A stretch of 64,000 nt of DNA. It comes from Hirudinaria manillensis. Its lineage: Eukaryota > Annelida > Clitellata > Hirudinida > Hirudinidae. Of the stretch, positions 40,186-51,182 are shown in pieces. Position 1 is the first letter of the stretch. Each line of letters begins with the position of its first letter. The position numbers were made by a program, and so were the translations under genes. The notes beneath the pieces were generated by a model. The model had not been told where the DNA came from. It searched no databases and worked only from the letters and a program-made list of their open reading frames with translations. The stretch lies in NCBI GenBank assembly GCA_034509925.1, contig CM067537.1:9442001-9506000 (forward strand). Reading direction: 5' to 3'.

Positions 40186-43100
40186 TCACCTGCCTCTATC
40201 AACAGAACCATCACTGATGATTTCATATATCAGTTGATCATTATCATCACCAATGTCATCAGCAACATCATTGTGCAGGATGAGTGGATGATTGTCGTAA
40301 AGGTGTTGGAAAGCAAAAGGAGACACTTCCATAGTATAGCGGAGGTGATAATCGGATTGGTGGTGATGATGATGAGGAGGATGGTGATGATGATAGTGAT
40401 CATCTAAGCCCATTGGATGATGAAAGTTGCTCGCAAGTTGGCGCTCGTGTTCGTGAAGGAGAAGATGACGATGATGATTATGTTGAGGAAGGGCATCGCG
40501 ATGATGATGATTGTGGTTATGGTGATGATGATGATGGAATTCAAAGCGAGAATGGCGATCTGAGTTTCGAGTCTCGTCGTTGAGGTTTTCTTCATTTTCA
40601 TGTCTTGTTGTCAAAAGTAGACGATGGTTATCATCATCATCAACAACAACATGGCAGACCTGATGGAGAGGCGCAAGAAGTTGCTGGTGGAAGCCGAGTG
40701 GCGGACTCGGGACTGCAATCATTTTTCCTAATTTGGAAAGACCTTCGCCGAACACGACAGCCGTTTTGTGAAGAAGACCCCCCGATGATGATGATGATGA
40801 TGAACCTTGAGTCAAATGCAAGGACGTGCAGTGGTCGAAAGTGGGACCACTTGCCATGGTGGAAAGCATGGTAGACGAGGTCGACGACGATTGTAATGAT
40901 GATGATGATGATGTTGCTGTCGAAGAAGACGCAGACGAGGATAACGAAGACGTTGTTTGGTGTTTCTTTTGTCTTGCTCTCGAGTTCTGGAACCAGACCT
41001 GTAATCGATTGTTCGAGTGATGGTGATAGTGATAGTGATGGTGATGGTGATAGTGATAGTGATAGTGATGGTGATGGTGATGGTGATAGTGATGGTGATA
41101 GTGATAGTGATGGTGATGGTGATAGTGATAGTGATAGTGATGGTGATAGTGATAGTGATAGTGATGGTGATGGTGATGGTGATAGTGATGGTGATAGTGA
41201 TAGTGATAGTGATGGTGATAGTGATGGTGATAGTGATGGTGATGGTGATGGTGATAGTGATAGTGATGGTGATGGTGATGGTGATAGTGATGGTGATAGT
41301 GATAGTGATGGTGATGGTGATAGTGATAGTGATAGTGATGGTGATAGTGATAGTGATAGTGATGGTGATGGTGATGGTGATAGTGATGGTGATAGTGATA
41401 GTGATAGTGATGGTGATAGTGATGGTGATAGTGATGGTGATGGTGATGGTGATAGTGATAGTGATGGTGATGGTGATGGTGATAGTGATGGTGATAGTGA
41501 TAGTGATGGTGATGGTGATAGTGATAGTGATAGTGATGGTGATAGTGATAGTGATAGTGATGGTGATGGTGATGGTGATAGTGATAGTGATAGTGATGGT
41601 GATGGTGATGGTGATAGTGATGGTGATAGTGATAGTGATGGTGATGGTGATAGTGATAGTGATAGTGATGGTGATAGTGATAGTGATAGTGATAGTGATG
41701 GTGATGGTGATGGTGATAGTGATGGTGATAGTGATAGTGATAGTGATGGTGATGGTGATGGTGATAGTGATGGTGATAGTGATAGTGATAGTGATGGTGA
41801 TAGTGATGGTGATAGTGATGGTGATGGTGATGGTGATAGTGATAGTGATGGTGATGGTGATGGTGATAGTGATGGTGATAGTGATAGTGATGGTGATGGT
41901 GATAGTGATAGTGATAGTGATGGTGATAGTGATAGTGATAGTGATGGTGATGGTGATGGTGATAGTGATGGTGATAGTGATAGTGATAGTGATGGTGATG
42001 GTGATGGTGATAGTGATGGTGATGGTGATTGTGATAGTGATAGTGATGGTGATGGTGATGGTGATAGTGATGGTGATAGTGATAGTGATGGTGATAGTGA
42101 TAGTGATAGTGATGGTGATAGTGATAGTGATGGTGATGGTGATAGTGATAGTGATAGTGATGGTGATGGTGATGGTGATAGTGATAGTTATCTCACTTGC
42201 TTAATGAATGGAATAATAATCATCATCGTAGCCATCGTCATCATTAAACGCCACCTGGGTTACCCTCTTGGAGAGTCCGGTCTGATGGGCTATCCTTTCT
42301 AAATCTTGTCCATCAGGATTGCTGTCTATCCTGAAGTTAGCGTGAAGAATCCTCAGTTGTTCCTCGCTAAACGATGTTCGAACCCTTTTCGTCTTCTGTT
42401 GAGGATGTTGTTGACTTTTGTGACTGCTACCACTGCCACTCAGACTGGTCTCGTCGCCGTCTTAAACATTTCATTCGATCCTGATGACGATCCGATAAGT
42501 GGAAAACATTCGTGATATTCGTTACGGAGCTGCTATGGGTGCGAATGAGTGAATGAACATGATTCCGTTCGAGCAAAGACCGCGATGAACTGAAGGGGAA
42601 AGAAAGAAAGTCATCAAGAACTTCCATTTCGAGCAGGTGGAAATTGAGAGGCAATTGTTACGTTTGGGAGCGAAAAGTGCATTTCAGTTATAAACGCTCT
42701 TTGAAGATCCCATGTTTCCAGATAGTTACGATGAAGGCGAATTTGGATATCGTTAACATTAGCGGTTTAAAATAGCATTTCTTAATATATCTGTTACATT
42801 ATTCAATATTTCTATTATTTTAAGACATCGCGGAGATCTAAGTACGTCTCTTTTGTTAACATTGGCTCACACGAGACACGATAAGGGAGCGATAGGTCAT
42901 CTCGGGTCGAGTCCACTGTCTCGTGGTTCGCGACCTCTTGAACGCGTGTGGCGTGAACGCGCGCACAACGGTCACAAAACGCTCGCGTGTAACTTTCAAT
43001 ACGCGAGAGTATGCAATACGCAATTGGATAAAAGCTAATAAAAATTTCTTTTCCAAAACTCTGTCTCAAATGAAAGCTTCTTTTGTAAGCAATAAGATTA

Positions 43101-46002
43101 ATTGTTGCCGACAATCTCTAACCCTAACCTGACTTATTTTAGCGACTAACCTGCATCCGTTCCACCGCTAGCAATCTCCACGTAGTGCATTTTACAGAGA
43201 AGTTTGTCATCGTGAAGCGCAAACTCCTCTCCGGTTGAAAGCTGTCTCTTGCAAACGTCGCAAGCAAAACATGCCAAGTGGAAAAGATGGTTCTTGGCTT
43301 TCCTGACCCAATCCGTCGGACCCAATTGCCTCTCGCACCTGGAGCAGGTGACGGGCTGCGACCTATAAATAATGTCAACCGTCAATGAAGTAAATTGAAA
43401 GTGGACAATTTTGTTCAGATTTCTGTAGCTGTCAATATTGCTTTTAAAAGGTAACATGTTACAAGATGGTGGAATGATTAATTATGTATAATATAATAAT
43501 GGATAATTATATATAATAATGTATAATAATATAATAATGTCTAATTACAAATTTATTGAAAAACAGTCCTCTTGGCTTCTTAAATCACCGTCAACACAGT
43601 CGTCGTCGTCGTCATCATCCTCATCATCCTCATCATCATCATCATGACCAATAACTACCAACTTCCTCCTCTTACTCGTAGTCACAAGTAGACCCTCCCT
43701 TGAAAGAGAATGAATAATCAAATCAATCAAGAGTAGCTACAAAGAATAGGAGGAATGATATTTTCCAGGAAATCCATGGCAACCGCACACGATTCTGAGA
43801 CCAACGATGGGAAGCATTTAAAACTTTCTGAAAATAATTCGTCAAACATCAATCCTCAGATGTCCTCATCAAGTCATGTTTTTAAGGTTTTTAAGGTTTT
43901 TTGGTAATTTGTGTTTTTTATTTTATTTTTGGTAATTTGTGTTTATTAATTTAAAAGACATTTTCATCTCTTGCTGAAACTATTTTCCAACGTTTGTAAA
44001 CAACGGGTCTGGAAATTTTGATTTACTTTTGTTTTATAAAAGAACCACGCAAATTTTAAAATGTTAATTTTAATTACTTGTTAGTTAAATATTTTATGTT
44101 TATTTAATTCGATGAAATAATATTTCTATTCGATGTATATTTCAATATATTTCAATATATTTCATATATTGCCCCTCTTCAAAGGAAATTCAATTCTGTC
44201 CAGCTTTCCTTTTGGACTTTTGCTTTCAAATGACAGAACAATGTTCGCCTTATGTTCGTCTGTTTCTAGATTTATTAATAGATCATCCTTTTGCTTATTC
44301 ATCGATTCATTCAAGTCATCTTTAAAATCTGTAATCCCTTCCACCTGGGGTTTTTCAACAAATTCGGTTATCCACTTCCATATTCGAATCGGCAACTTAT
44401 CATAATCATTACAATAATTGTCATAATTATTATAATTATCAGCACTCCACGTATACATGACAAGGATCTCACCGTCGTCGTCATCATCATCACCTTTACA
44501 TCATCACATTCATTATCATCTAACGTCTGAGGTCGTCTAAGGCCTCATCCCCATCGTACCATACGCCGCCATGTTTGCATGGGCGTGACTCGACACAGGA
44601 AGTGACTGTTGCATACCAAGATGGCAGATAAACTTTTGTCCGAGACGCCAATTACCGCGATCTCTGATTGGCTGGCTTCCGTCACGTGTTCCACTTCGTT
44701 AGCACCGCCCTCCCCTGCTCGATTCCGAGATGGAAAATCGAATTATGCGAATCCATGTTACGCTGGATGAGTACGTTATCACTATCATTATCATCACCAG
44801 CATCTTTGCGATCATCATCATCATCGCCGTCCCGTCGAAGAACTTGGGGTTATTTCAGAATCGTGGGATTTTGACGAAAACCATTGGACTGTAAAAGTTT
44901 CGTGTTCAATGAAGCGTGACTCTTAACTAGGTGATCGAATCCACTGCATCTCTGATACGCCCTGCAGAATGTCGTCCCATGGATTATGAGGACGACGACG
45001 ACGATGATGATGATGATGACGATGACGATGACGACGATGATGGTGGTGGCGATGATAACACAGAGGATGAAAACAGTAACGACAATCGTTACAATCACAG
45101 TCATCATGCATGGCAAATAAGACGTTCCTGAGTAGAAGCAGCCATTGTGTCGTCAAGCTGCGATTAAATTCTTTTCACGAATCTCTTCAATGCTTCGCCA
45201 TCTTTCATTCCTACTCATCTTCCTATAGAAAATGTCGTCATATATTTTTATGCATTTAAATTATACAGCTTCAAACCTCTTCTCTGAGCGAATGGATTTG
45301 TGATGTTTAACAAACACGTGATTTTTAAGTTCGAGTGATTGGTCGGTCGGTGTGCGATGGCGATGTAAACAACGTAGAGGAGCGAATGTGGATGCCTAGA
45401 ATTGTATGCATGATTACGCATCATTTCACGCCTCGAGTGGCAATTATTACCTCCCGACGAATGTTTTTGTGTCTTTCTTGACGCAAGTCTCTGCACAGAA
45501 TCAAGAACCGTTACTCGATGCTTTGCAATATCTTTTAGTTCTGTATCTTAGTTATAGTTCTCTATAAAAAAAAAGATGAAATTTTAAAATGTTTCCTGAC
45601 CAATAACGGGCTGATAACAGATCGATCAAATTATCTTTCTTTGTTGAAATCTTAAATTATCGAATTCACAATAATAATAATAATGTAATAATAAAAAAAT
45701 GTATCCTTTAAGTGCTTCACTTGGCTTTTCAATGCGTTTGACCTCCCTTCGTTTGTCACTCACTTTTGATTCGAGTAATCGCTCTTGCAGTAAATGTTGT
45801 CCGCTTTGCAGAAACAAGTCTCCTCTGAGTCCAAAGGTTGTTCGCAAACGCAACATTTCAGGCATCGCAAATGCCAAGGTCGAGGAAAACCCACGACTCT
45901 GAGCAGTTGAGGCTCTCTGATTGGTTGACCGCAGCTGACGCAGCAGACGTTGTCGCCGTCGTCGTCGTCGATTTTGCTCGAAGAATTTGCTGCATTTATC
46001 TG
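40186..46002 (-). CDS. LHX6/8-like: LIM-homeobox transcription factor, LHX6/LHX8 (Arrowhead) class; first exon not found
   Basis: Four phase-consistent exons: LIM1 45764-46002, LIM2 43151-43362, homeodomain N-part 42255-42460, homeodomain C-part and tail 40186-40998. LIM1 shows [16 protein letters not shown] and YCKSDY. LIM2 shows [15 protein letters not shown] and [20 protein letters not shown], a phrase typical of LHX6/8/Awh. The homeodomain reads [20 protein letters not shown] then [13 protein letters not shown], with the intron before VWFQN as in other LHX genes. The tail is unusual: Ser runs, then His/Asn-rich stretches such as [12 protein letters not shown]. The class specifies neurons and other cell types. 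The start codon must lie upstream of 46002 and was not located. Introns hold a large satellite and possible nested exons. Confidence 0.88.
41016..42188. repeat. GATRGT hexamer satellite with 198-bp higher-order repeats
   Basis: About 195 uninterrupted hexamers, each GATGGT or GATAGT. The order of the two hexamer types is itself periodic: a 33-hexamer pattern (198 bp) is repeated exactly at least twice near the 5' end and partially several more times. The array fills most of the 1256-bp intron between the two homeodomain exons. Its long open frames (Ser-Asp-Gly-Asp or Val-Ile-Val-Met) are artefacts of the repeat. Confidence 0.95.
43590..43646. repeat. ATC/GTC trinucleotide microsatellite
   Basis: CGTCGTCGTCATCATCC-type run in the LHX intron between the LIM1 and LIM2 exons. 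Confidence 0.8.
44162..44410 (-). CDS. Possible nested exon of an unrecognised gene in the LHX intron
   Basis: Between LIM1 and LIM2 exons, the minus strand holds an open stretch after a possible acceptor (GATAAG), beginning [12 protein letters not shown] and ending FPLKRGNI-stop, about 77 residues. Composition looks protein-like (charged, amphipathic), but phase, start and family are unknown. It cannot be an LHX exon because LIM1 joins LIM2 in phase without it. Confidence 0.3.
   Translation of the reverse strand, partial: NDYDKLPIRIWKWITEFVEKPQVEGITDFKDDLNESMNKQKDDLLINLETDEHKANIVLSFESKSPKGKLDRIEFPLKRGNI
44621..44770 (+). CDS. Small ORF with a strong start context, antisense in the LHX intron
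   Basis: 49-codon frame opening [20 protein letters not shown], preceded by ACCAAG, in GC-richer DNA than the surroundings. The stop TGA is followed at once by GTACGT, which could be a donor. It may be a first exon of a plus-strand transcript or chance. No family recognised. Confidence 0.2.
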   Translation: MADKLLSETPITAISDWLASVTCSTSLAPPSPARFRDGKSNYANPCYAG

Positions 46003-48600
46003 CTGTTGGACAAAAAAAAATAGAAGGAAAGAAATTCTTAATAAATGTTCACAAATATTCGCAATTAATGTTAATTACCATTATACATGTAATATGTTCT
46101 GGATCGTTCTGTTTAATATGAATATTATTATAAATATTGTTATATTTAACACATAAATTTAAATTAAATACAATTTAATTATTAATGTGACGGTGGGCAA
46201 TTAATGCTATTTTTAGGTAATCGAAAAATCTCTTTTAGATGCATGTAAGGATCTCATCTCATTGGAGTTAATTACAATTATGAACAATAAATAAATAAAT
46301 AAATAATTTATTAGGGTCTAATTAGTAATCGTCATCGTCGTCGTCGTTGTCATCGACAACAGTGGTTAACTGGGAAAAAAAACTCTCCGCATGAAGAGCA
46401 GATGAAATTGCAAAATCTCTTTAATGCAGAAGAATGTAATGAACATCATCTCCATCTCCATCTTAGTGGAGTCCATCCCTCTATGGAGATGTCGAGGACT
46501 TTAATGTTACTTCCTGCTCTTCCTTATCGATCGAATGACCTCTGAGGAAAGTGACTGGATGAAGGCGTGAGTGAGTGATTGGTTTATGAATGAGTAGGTC
46601 CATTATCATTTTGTCATTTTGCCATTTTGGATCTATAATGAAAACGGTGAACAGACATGTTTCTGATGCAAAGTCATTAAAGCAACATTTGCAATAATTC
46701 ATTAAATAATTCATTCAAACAATAATTCATTAAATAATTCATTCAAACAATAATTCATTAAAACAATCTTAAGAAAAGATTTTTTACTAATGTTGCAAAA
46801 GATCCGATGTAAAATGTTAGAGTTATGTTTGCCCACAAATAGATAGTAAATCATTTTCCCAATAAGACTTACTTAATCCTTCAAGTTGTCTAATGATTTC
46901 TATAAATTAACAAGTCTACTAATAACTAATTGTTACTATTTTATTAGAAACTATTTCTAGTGGCTAAGATTTGAATTAGAAGCGGAAGCAACAACCATAA
47001 CCATTGATGAAACAATATCGATTACTTGTATCGATGGTATTATTGATTATAGCATAGCATAGCATAGAGAAGAGGATTATCAATTACATACAACCACTAA
47101 GCATCTAAAATTACTTTTGGAGATGCAGCTGGTGACAGTTCGGCCTCCAAGTTGGATTTTCCATCAAGTATTTTTGGAAAGTTGCATTGAAAAGACATGA
47201 ATTCCATTTGAGAATCGAAACTATCTTCACTGATCATGATGATCTACTTGATGCAAGCAAAACATCCATTCAGTTCATCACCTCGTCATTTACCTACACT
47301 GTTATTTTATACAATCTGCGTATTTTCTCTTTTATTTACTTCGTTTATTTCAACTGTGGGTTTTTATCTGGCAAAAAAAAATCAAATTTTCCGAGAAAAT
47401 TCCGAGAAAATATCCCTTCATTTCCTTTTCAACCTGGTCTCAGCAACTTTCCTCATATGGGCGTATTCATATCTATGATTGGCGTGAGAACTGTCCAATG
47501 GAACCCATCCCATTTCTGACATATTTTAAGAGAATGGAATAATTCCAATAGGAAGCACACGTGAAAATTAGTAGTTATAATGATCATTAGATAAATTTAT
47601 TGAATTGCTAACATTAACTATGACTATTTAACGATATTTTTAATAACAACTTATTATAATAATTAAGCAAATATGATCAACTGAATGCGTCAAACAAATA
47701 AGTTGAATATAAAACGTTGCTTCCTAAAGTTACACGAGCCCAAATATAAAGTGCGGCAGGTGATAATCGCTGATAAATACATTCTTTAAAGTCAACAAAA
47801 GCCATACTCAAGGAATGTTCTTTCAAATTAGTAATGTTTTTGGAAAGCTTCATTAAATTTTTGTGGATTGTTAGAAAACATCCACTACAAGTGATCTAAG
47901 AAAAGGCAGAATAAAAAATTACTTTGAGCAAATGACCTAAATATTTTTATTTATCAATTTAGAAAATTCATTATAAATTATACGCTGTTGCTTCTTTGAA
48001 TTTTGGAGTTAAGCAAAAAAAGGCCTGATGAAATAAAACACCCCACCTTATATCGATAAAGTGATCACCTTTATGTTTATATATAAGCTGATTTAATTAT
48101 GTAGTAATAAACAAGATGAAACAATTTCGGTTAATTGACTTAATGTTTATAAAGTTTTAAATATTAATCCAAAATATTTATTAAACTATTTCTCAAAATA
48201 AAATATTTTTCGGACATCAAGCTTACTTAAAACTACTTAAAAAAAGAATCATTACGGTAAAAACAATATTTTTTCATTAATAACAATCATAAAATAGTGC
48301 TGAAATGATTTTATTAAGTAATTGTTATTATAGATTGAGTTTATGATTTCCATCGTCTACGTCGGATTTATTTTGGTTAATTTTTTAATTAAAACGACTT
48401 TTTTAATTACTTTTAAATTTTAATTAAATCATACCGCTTGAGGATATTTTTGAAATAAGATTGGGTTTAACATTCATCTACAAGCTTTTATTTTTACTTG
48501 ATTAAATTGGTCTGTGGTTTGCCTTATCGACGTGTTGGCTTCTTTCCGCTTCAAAATATTGGGTATTCACTGCGGCTATTTTGCAACATAATAGATCAAA
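46003..48600. other. Region between the divergent LHX and seryl-tRNA synthetase genes
   Basis: The LHX start exon must lie here or be missing; I could not identify it. AT-rich, with a (TAAA)n run near 46280-46305 and a GTCGTC run near 46330. The last few hundred bases should be the SARS1 promoter. Confidence 0.45.
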
Positions 48601-51182
48601 ATGGTGTTGGATATCGAATTGTTCCGTACCGACAAAGGCAACGATCCAGAAAAAATACGTGAACATCAGAGGAAGCGTTTTAAGGATATAACTCTGGTTG
48701 ATAAGGTGGTCGAATTTGACCAGAAGTGGAGGAAATGTTAGTTTGTTTTATGATTTTCGATATTGTCACGACAATGTTTTGAATTATATGTTTTTGGATG
48801 GCGGATTTTTACACGTTGAAAGATATATATGAAAAATTCTGAATTTCCAGTGAGGTTTCAAGTTGATCAGTTAAATAAACTGAAGAATGTATGCAGCAAG
48901 TCCATTGGTGAGAAGATGAAGGTTAATATCTATTTCTTGACAAATTCATCAATAAGTGTGGTATGTTTGCTATTTGGGATTGATTTATGAATATTGTTTC
49001 AAGGCAAAGCAAGCTTTGGGAGATACTGATCTAATTCCCTCTGAAATGGTTGAGGACCTATTCAACATTGATGTTGAAAAAGTTAAGGTATGGATTTGTC
49101 TCAATAATTTGACTAATACTAGAAAATTGGAACATTATGTTTTATTTTTATATTTTCCCTGGTGGTCAGCTAATTTTACTGTGAAATTTGAAGAAATAAA
49201 GCCATTTCTTTTTTATTCAGGCCCTGAGCATCGTGCAACTGAAAAAGTTGTCAACATTGGCAGACGAGCAGACCAAGAAATGCAACGAGCAATGCGCTAA
49301 TTGCGAAGACAAGAGATTCGAATTCCTCAAGGAGATCGGCAACTTGGTTCACGAGTCCGTCGTCGTCAGCGACGACGAGGTAAAATATCGCGATGTCAAT
49401 TCTTTAACCATCGTTATCGGAGCGACCGTAACTCCGATTATTCTATCGATTATATCGCGTGGCTTTTAATTTGTATATTTGCTTAGGAAAACAATGCCAT
49501 AGTCAGAATGTGGGGAGACACCGAAACGAAGAAGAAATACTCCCACATAGACCTCGTTCACATGGTGGACGGATTCGACGGGGAGCGAGGTGCCACGACC
49601 GCAGGAGGAAGAGGATATTATCTCAAGGTGCAGACATTTTCATTATACTAATCATTAATACTTTTTTGCTTAAAATACAATAATTAAATGTTTATTCCGT
49701 TCCATTTCGACGTCACATTTTTAATCGTTCCGACGGCAGGGACCTCTAGTGTTTTTAGAACAAGCCATCATTAACTTGGCCACGAGAATGCTTAACGACA
49801 AGGGCTACGTTGCCTTGTACACTCCGTTCTTCATGAGAAAAGAGATCATGCAGGAGGTTGCCCAGTTGAGTCAATTTGATGAAGAGCTTTACAAGGCTAG
49901 TAATCGGATGCAGTCCGTCGATCGATTTTTTGCGTATTTTATCGTCTCGCGAACGAGATTTTAACCGATCTGTCGACGACACGTTTTCGTAGGTGGTCGG
50001 CAAGAGGAGCGAGAACAAAGAAGAGCAGGGCGAAGAGGAAAAGTATCTGATCGCCACTTCCGAGCAACCCATCGCCGCTTTCCACAGGAAGGAGTGGATT
50101 CCCGTTCAAGACCTTCCCCTCAAGTACTGCGGCCTGTCGACTTGTTTCAGACAGGAGGTGGGCTCCCACAGCAGAGACACCAGGGGCATCTTCAGAGTTC
50201 ATCAGTTTGAAAAGGTATGATTGACATAGTTTACGTAGCACCGATTTTATCATTATTTTTGTACATTATTTTTGAAACGGGCATCGAGGTTTTTCATTAA
50301 GTCGAGCTTTAATGCTTACCAGGTGGAGCAATTTGTGTTGACTTCACCTCATGACAACAAGTCCTGGGAAATGATGGAGGAGATGATAGCCAATTCAGAG
50401 GCCTTCAACCAAGTCCTTGGTATTCCATACAGGGTTGTCAATATTGTCTCAGGTAGCAATAAATATTTTTTAAAACGGAATATCTGAAAATCTAGCCAAG
50501 TTTTACTCTCTATTGAAACGGTAATCGCTCCATTTCAGGCGAATTAAACAACGCAGCTTCAAAAAAACTTGATCTCGAAGGTTGGTTCCCTGGTTCTGCT
50601 GCTTTCAGGGAGTTGGTGTCGTGTTCCAACTGCACTGACTACCAGGCCAGAGCTCTTCAAATTAGATATGGAGCCACAAAGAAGATGAACCAGGAGGTGG
50701 TAGCCTTTTTTAAATGTTCTGAGAATTTGTCAATTGTTCTGCAGAGCTGTGCTTTGTCTAATAGTAATTTAATGTGCATTTTGGTTGGTTTTGCTTTGTG
50801 AAGGCTTTTCATTGCTGCATCTGTATCTGCATAGTAGGCACACAACTTTTATGATTTTGTTCGTTTAGGCCGAATACGTGCACATGTTGAATGCCACCAT
50901 GTGCGCCACCACTCGTACCATCTGCGCCATACTCGAGAACAACCAGGAAGAAGACGGAATCAGGGTGCCTGAGGTCCTCGCGGTCTTCATGCCGACAGGT
51001 AAAACGAGCGAGGAGCTCCGATCGCCACGGTCTCGTTGAAACGACGTATTATTTTCTCAGCTTATTCGGAGAAGATTCCCTTCGTGAAGCCTGCTCCGAT
51101 CGACATGGAAGGCTTAAAGTCGAAGAAAGTCGAAGACAAGTTGGTCAACAAGGCTGCCAAGATAAACATCGGGGACGCTTGA
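48601..51182 (+). CDS. SARS1: Cytosolic seryl-tRNA synthetase
   Basis: Eleven phase-consistent exons: 48601-48736, 48851-48921, 49004-49087, 49221-49379, 49487-49627, 49740-49895, 49993-50214, 50323-50452, 50539-50696, 50869-50998, 51061-51182. They encode 502 residues (human about 514). The class II enzyme charges tRNA-Ser, and tRNA-Sec, with serine. The N-terminal helical arm ([15 protein letters not shown]..., residues 1 to about 115) grips the tRNA. The catalytic core shows [26 protein letters not shown], motif 2 [30 protein letters not shown] and [16 protein letters not shown]. The vertebrate-specific lysine-rich C-terminal extension is essentially absent. The intron after 49895 is GC-AG. 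AATAAA at about 51256 is a likely poly(A) signal. Confidence 0.97.
49896..49992 (+). other. GC-AG intron in the seryl-tRNA synthetase gene
   Basis: The exon ends EELYK at 49895 and is followed by GCTAGT. The next exon starts VVGKRSEN after CGTAG. The frame and the family's YKV(I/V)GK junction require this GC donor. Confidence 0.8.

Noticed and set aside
40896-42302. Very long open frames (468 and 395 codons) of Ser-Asp-Gly-Asp or Val-Ile-Val-Met repeats
   Set aside because: They arise from reading the GATRGT satellite in two frames. The region is an intron between two phase-matched homeodomain exons on the other strand.
42815-43132. CpG-rich open frames on both strands between the LIM2 and homeodomain exons
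   Set aside because: LIM2 joins the homeodomain exon in phase without them. No motif is recognised; possibly a GC-rich regulatory patch.
44850-45156. Hydrophobic and His-rich frames near 45000
   Set aside because: They are translations of a GAT/GAC microsatellite.
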